Below, in pieces: positions 60,005 through 64,000 of a stretch of 64,000 nt of DNA. The DNA lies in assembly GCF_018873765.1 (NCBI RefSeq), contig NC_057919.1, forward strand, positions 62,324,484 to 62,388,483, in the 5' to 3' direction. Numbering within the stretch: the stretch's first letter is position 1; each line of letters begins with the position of its first letter. A program made the position numbers and the translations under genes. A model generated the notes under the pieces. The model searched no databases and was not told the DNA's origin. It worked only from the letters and a program-made list of their open reading frames with translations. This stretch comes from Telopea speciosissima (taxonomy: Eukaryota > Streptophyta > Magnoliopsida > Proteales > Proteaceae).

Positions 60005-60172
60005 CTAGCTTGAGGGGGATCCTGCAAGCCAGCCCCAGACACCACCTGAGCTCTGCTGTTTTGCATTCAAGGCTGCCTGTTCAGAGGCAGCTTTTTGCCT
60101 TTGGAGCAGCTCAAGTTCCTTTTGTAAGGTCTCCATTGTTTGTAGCTTCTGCCGTAGCTCTGCAACATCAAC
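60005..60172 (-). CDS. Last exon of an unidentified coiled-coil protein
   Basis: Minus-strand exon of 168 bp, opened by an acceptor (CAACAACAG before the G at 60172) and closed by TAG at 60007-60005. It encodes 55 residues: a heptad-rich helix (VAELRQKLQTMETLQKELEL then LQRQKAASEQAALNAKQ) followed by a short tail GGVWGWLAGSPSS. Codon structure and the intact frame suggest a functional exon. Upstream exons must lie to the right, probably beyond the window, as none were recognised at 60173-64000. I do not recognise the family. Confidence 0.55.
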   Translation of the reverse strand, partial: VDVAELRQKLQTMETLQKELELLQRQKAASEQAALNAKQQSSGGVWGWLAGSPSS

Positions 60173-60552
60173 CTGTTGTTGCAAAATTAATTAGTAAACA
60201 TCTTGATTCTTCTCTGCTTCTTCCAATCAAGTGCTCATAAAGAAACAAAACAATTACTCTCTTGGGAAGAGATGGTTATGAACTACGTTGGTCTCAAGGT
60301 GTCATTTAGAAGGGAAATATAAGCCCGTGGGTACATACTTAGTGGAAACTGTGAAGGGCAGTGCGAAGTGGTAGAACATGGATTTTAACTTCAGACCAAT
60401 TTGGAAGTATATATATATGGATAGGCGGTAGCAACACTGTGGTGTTGCAACTTTATTCACACCAGAATTGTTTTGAACCGTTGATCTTATATCAGATTGA
60501 TCTAAGCCATTGAATGAAAAAAACCTGAAAACCTATTACCTGCTGTCATGTG

Positions 60553-62585
60553 ACAGACAGCCGGTTGAAGAAAAAAACACGTATGAAGAGACTCATGAAA
60601 GAGAGAAAGGACACATGGAGGCTTGAAATTGGACGGCCGAAGTTCACCCCAGCCTCAACCATAACATCCTCTCTTCTCTCTCCTCTCTCCACTCTTCCCT
60701 CTCTCGATGCCGGAGTACCCCTCGGAGACGGCAACCAGTGCCTCCCTGCTGCTGCTCACCCCAGCCTCACTCCGCCGTCCCCACCCCTTCCTCTCTCACT
60801 GTGATCCTCTCCTCTCCTCTCTCACTCCTCTCTCTCTCTCGTGCGCTGCCGGAGTACCCATCGGAGACAGCAACCAGCGCCGTCCTGCTGCGGCTCACCC
60901 CAGCCTCAACCCTCAATTTGATGATTCTTAGAGCCCAGTCAATTGCATTAAAAAAATGAACCAGGGGAACAAAATATCCAAGTTGAATTTGAATGTATGA
61001 GACCGTTCACTGAAGAAATGAAATGAAATCAAAATCATCACAAAACCTCGAACAGTCAAAATCAAAATTGAGTTCCGTGTATGTTATATACTATTCCTGC
61101 AAGCCAATCTGCACAATGAATGGTTGGATTCTCTATAAAAAAGATGGAACCTGACTTCACTGAAGTGTTCTACAAGTTCATAGACGTCTTGAAGAAGATT
61201 CCAAGTAGTCCAGTGAGCCTGTTGAGTTCCTTTAACTGCATTGATGGCCATGAAGGTGCCAGAGTAAATGAGGAGATGAATGACTCTCATATGCTTGGCT
61301 TTAAGCATCCCTCAAATAACAAATAATCAATTCAGAAAATACTCTGCGAATGGATAGCCCCTTAGATTATTCCAGCCATCACAATTTATTAATTTATTGA
61401 AATCCAATTTGGAGGAGGCTGCTGCCAATGGTGAAGGGTTAGCCTCTTCACTTTGAATTCACAGGGTTGGCCTCTTCACAATGAATTCAGTGTTTCCCTG
61501 TGAGGCACAAAAGTGTCTGTTATGGGCATTATCAATGGCATTCAACTCCACATCCATCAATCGAAGCACTATCTCTGTTTCTTAAATCTCAGCTCTGTTT
61601 CTTCCACATATTCTTCTCTGTTTACTTCTAATCTCCCCTCCTACGAACTCTCAGTTGATATCTCAAAATAAGCTTTGGATTCGAATTTGGTCATTTTATT
61701 TAAAAAAAAAGTGGTATAGTTTCTCTTGGTGTTCCTTCTCTTTTTAAATACGTCGGCTTTCAAAGTGAGAATTTAATTTTCGATTTTTTTATCTCATCTT
61801 CATTTCTGTACATTCCGTTGTGATTTAATCTCAGTTTTTCTTCTCATTAGTCCCTTACAATCCTCTCTATCAGTTCTGTTTTCTCAAATTCATCAACAAG
61901 ATTGGCTTCTTTTGACATTAAAGTTTGGGTCAGGCTGATTGTCACCCTTTGCCGGAAAATGATGAGATCGCCGGAATATTCATTGAATCCGCAGCAGGGT
62001 TCTTCTTCCACGGAGGGTTGAGGCTGGGGTGAGCCGCAGCAGGACGTCGCTGGTTGTCATCTTCGATGGTGAGGGAGAGGTTTGCGTGAGAGAGGGAGTA
62101 GTCAGTGATTGGTCTTCGCTGCGGAACCATTTTCAGCAGTTTTGGTGAGGCGCCATGGCTGGCAACTTCCTGCTCACACTTTCCAGGTTTGAAAACACGC
62201 AGGAGGAGACTCGTGAAAGAGAAAGAGAGGGAGGGAGGTTATTGGGGTCTTTTGTCTGCCCAGGGTTGTGATCTGAGTTGGATCGGTCGGTGATTGGGTC
62301 TTTGCGGTGGAACCATTTTCAGCAGTTATGGTCAGGCGCCATGGATGGCAACTTCCCTCCATCTTCAAGCAATAATGACAGTGACGAACGGCTGGATGCG
62401 CAGGCAGTGCTGTTGCTGTAACTAGCGCATCTCCGGCATCTATGATTTCCTCTCCCTATCTCTCCCTCTGCCGGACGGGAAGAAACCCCTTCTCTCCCAA
62501 ACGAGCAAATCCATGTTTAGTGTGGTTCACACAACGGTAAACAAGAAAATAATAAACTTCATCAAACCGGCTGTCGTTGCAACAG
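60553..62585. repeat. Candidate composite element with GACAGCCGGTT ends
   Basis: GACAGCCGGTTGA at 60553 and TCAAACCGGCTGTC ending at 62585 are inverted. Inside are two direct copies of a CCGGAGTACCC...CACCCCAGCCTCA block (60708-60770, 60849-60911), an inverted copy of its end at 62016-62060, and a direct repeat around GGAACCATTTTCAGCAGTT (62100-62172, 62283-62357). A minus-strand segment at 61084-61308 faintly resembles a LINE RNase H tail. Type unknown. Confidence 0.45.
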
Positions 62586-63028
62586 CCTGTCTTCAGTATT
62601 AGCTATGTAGAGGCAGAATTTCTCAGGTGTCAGGTGCAACTTCACTGTTGCAGTCAAGATTTCAAGAACTACATGAGTTAAAAAACCCAGTCAGGGTTCA
62701 GTTCTAATCATTTTTCTTTTTATGAGCTGACATACCAGAGCTGTCATTTGATAGAGGGCAGTAACAATACAAGCTATTGTTTTCACCACAAGGGCTAGTG
62801 GAGAGCATGTTGGCCATCCCATTACAGGGTTATGACAATCAGTCTGCCATTCCCCTAGTCTTACATAATGGATTTTAGTGTTATCTCTAGTTTCAAACAG
62901 TTTTGTAGCTCGGTGCAGTAAACAAATCTGCATAACACTCATTCCAATTCATGCTAGTGGGAGATGTTTAATGATCCAGATCAACAAGATGATTGTTTTG
63001 GTGACAACCTAGTCGTATTTTGGTGTTT
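62586..63028. other. Intergenic or intronic, nothing recognised
   Basis: No coding signal or repeat recognised. It may be intron of the gene ending at 60005. Confidence 0.35.
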
Positions 63029-63345
63029 GTTGATATACATTCTTGTCATCTTGTGGCCCTTAACCGTTCGAGCTTTTGGGGTAATCGGTTGTAACACAGT
63101 ATCAGAGCTAGGAGGCCAGGTGTTTGATCCATGATAAGTACGAGGGGTTTGTGTTGTGTTGTTGTCCCTATGCTTTGTGCTCTCTTGGTGCCACGTGATG
63201 GTATCACATGCAGAACCATGTGTCTGTGTGGGCCTGCACATGCCTCGGGGGGTGGGATGATGTTGGCATTTGTTGATATACATTATTGTGGCCCTTACTT
63301 AACAGCTCAAGCTTTTGGGATAAGCGGTTGTGACAGTCACATCAT
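63029..63345 (+). repeat. Duplicated LTR-end fragment with a PBS-like word
   Basis: GTTGATATACATT ... GGCCCTTAAC ... AGCTTTTGGGGTAATCGGTTG occurs at 63029-63093 and again, diverged, at about 63269-63330. After the first copy, AACACAGTATCAGAGCTAGG resembles an LTR end followed by an initiator-Met primer site. Only fragments remain. Confidence 0.45.
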
Positions 63346-63362
63346 ATTGGGGGGGGGGGGGG
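63346..63362 (+). repeat. Poly-G run
   Basis: About 15 consecutive G interrupting otherwise mixed sequence. Confidence 0.7.
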
Positions 63363-63502
63363 GAGAAGGGAGAGGACACATTTCAATTCATCCCAATGAA
63401 AAACATTCTAAATTCTGCATAAAATTGATGATTCTTTTTCAACAATTGTCTTGATCACACTCGCACAACATACAAAAAGGATTGGGGGTGAGGCTTGGGA
63501 AC

Positions 63503-63642
63503 TGTTGAATTCTGTGAATACTGGTTTGATCAGTGTGACCACAGTCATGCTTTATTTATAATATGATAGAGAACATTCTAGAATAGGTACAAGGGCACAA
63601 TTACCCCTAGGACAATTTTACCCTTGAACCCATATTACAACA
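63503..63642 (-). repeat. 3' LTR of a second copia element, 140 bp
   Basis: Ends TGTTGAATTC and ATTACAACA are inverted at their tips. On the minus strand it follows the purine tract CTTGAGGGGGAG and contains TATAAATAAAGC. Same type as 47982-48115. Confidence 0.8.
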
Positions 63643-63786
63643 CTCCCCCTCAAGTTGGTGCATACATGACAAACATGCCCAACTTGCTAATTATAGGACA
63701 AAACAACTTACTACTAAGTCCCTTGGTAAGAATATCAGCCAACTGCTCACTAGACTGGATGAATGGGATACAAATAGTTGGTGTGT
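63643..63786 (-). pseudogene. copia RNase H C-terminal fragment
   Basis: Minus-strand peptide SSEQLADILTKGLSSKLFCP ending KLGMFVMYAPT and a stop, then the purine tract and the LTR at 63642. It stops abruptly near 63786 at a TG repeat, where another element joins. Confidence 0.75.
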
Positions 63787-63810
63787 GTGTAAAGGGTTGC
63801 CAACAATTCC

Positions 63811-64000
63811 AAAGGGGGAGATTGTTGGTCAACCGGGTCTATTGAGGTTTTCTGGAGTGGTGTTGTCATTGTTGGCAACCTTATTATCCATATTGGTGAT
63901 GCGGTAGTGGTATTTGATGAGTTGGAAGAGCTGAAACGGTCAAACAGTCACCTACACAGCTATAAGGGTATTTTGGTCATTTAACAGGGCTACAGGGGTA
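63811..64000 (+). mobile_element. Purine tract and LTR start of a SIRE-like copia element
   Basis: AAAGGGGGAGAT at 63811-63822 is followed directly by TGTTGGTCAACCGGG, the pattern of a polypurine tract and the first bases of a 3' LTR. The LTR runs out of the window. Confidence 0.5.

Noticed and set aside
61084..61308. Separate minus-strand gene
   Set aside because: Only a faint likeness to a LINE RNase H tail, without the catalytic residues; mentioned only within the composite element.

Overview
The window is nuclear DNA of a flowering plant. Its genes have GT/AG introns, and the intergenic and intron DNA is A/T-rich and full of Ty1/copia, Ty3/gypsy, L1-type LINE, SINE, hAT-like and MITE sequences. 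I cannot name the species. No bacterial, viral-genome, rRNA, tRNA or CRISPR features were seen. Host genes are sparse, and much of the length is mobile-element DNA, a good part of it inside introns.

Host genes, left to right. (1) A single-exon C2-domain gene of the SRC2 type, minus strand, 1122-1712. (2) A two-exon PWWP-domain chromatin gene, minus strand, 25703 down to 12404, about 1293 aa, split by a 9.4-kb intron. (3) A seven-exon mitochondrial thiamine-diphosphate carrier gene, plus strand, 37815-57722, 331 aa, whose introns 2 and 3 are 4.5 and 9.9 kb long because of insertions. (4) The last exon of an unidentified coiled-coil protein, minus strand, 60172-60005. (5) A first-exon fragment of an IAA-amino-acid-hydrolase-like gene stranded antisense inside carrier intron 3. 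A weak, frame-disrupted minus-strand coding candidate lies at 26326-27115.

Mobile DNA. An almost complete but 5'-truncated L1 LINE sits at 5912-10823 with a 14-bp target-site duplication (TSD). Two shorter L1 tails with their own TSDs lie at 30268-31447 (minus) and 51520-53029 (plus). The PWWP intron carries an LTR element (17802-22128) whose internal region encodes only a broken Ty3-type gag. In the carrier introns, four hAT-like elements are flanked by 8-bp duplications (three exact, one imperfect). A 5'-truncated copia element (43690-48115) is itself interrupted by a 1.7-kb solo LTR with an exact TSD. A second solo LTR (48773-50054), related to the gag-only family, has landed 15 bp upstream of the hydrolase-like start codon. 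A SINE, several hairpin MITEs, tandem duplications and copia fragments at both window edges complete the picture.

The genes do not form a pathway. The window is best read as ordinary single-copy host genes around which and within which several waves of transposons have accumulated. Insertion order can be read from nesting and target-site duplications. No clearly new molecular system was found. The most informative objects are the gag-only LTR element whose gag frame crosses the polypurine tract, the copia/solo-LTR nesting, the hAT family with gene-like cargo, and the antisense gene fragment with an LTR promoter.
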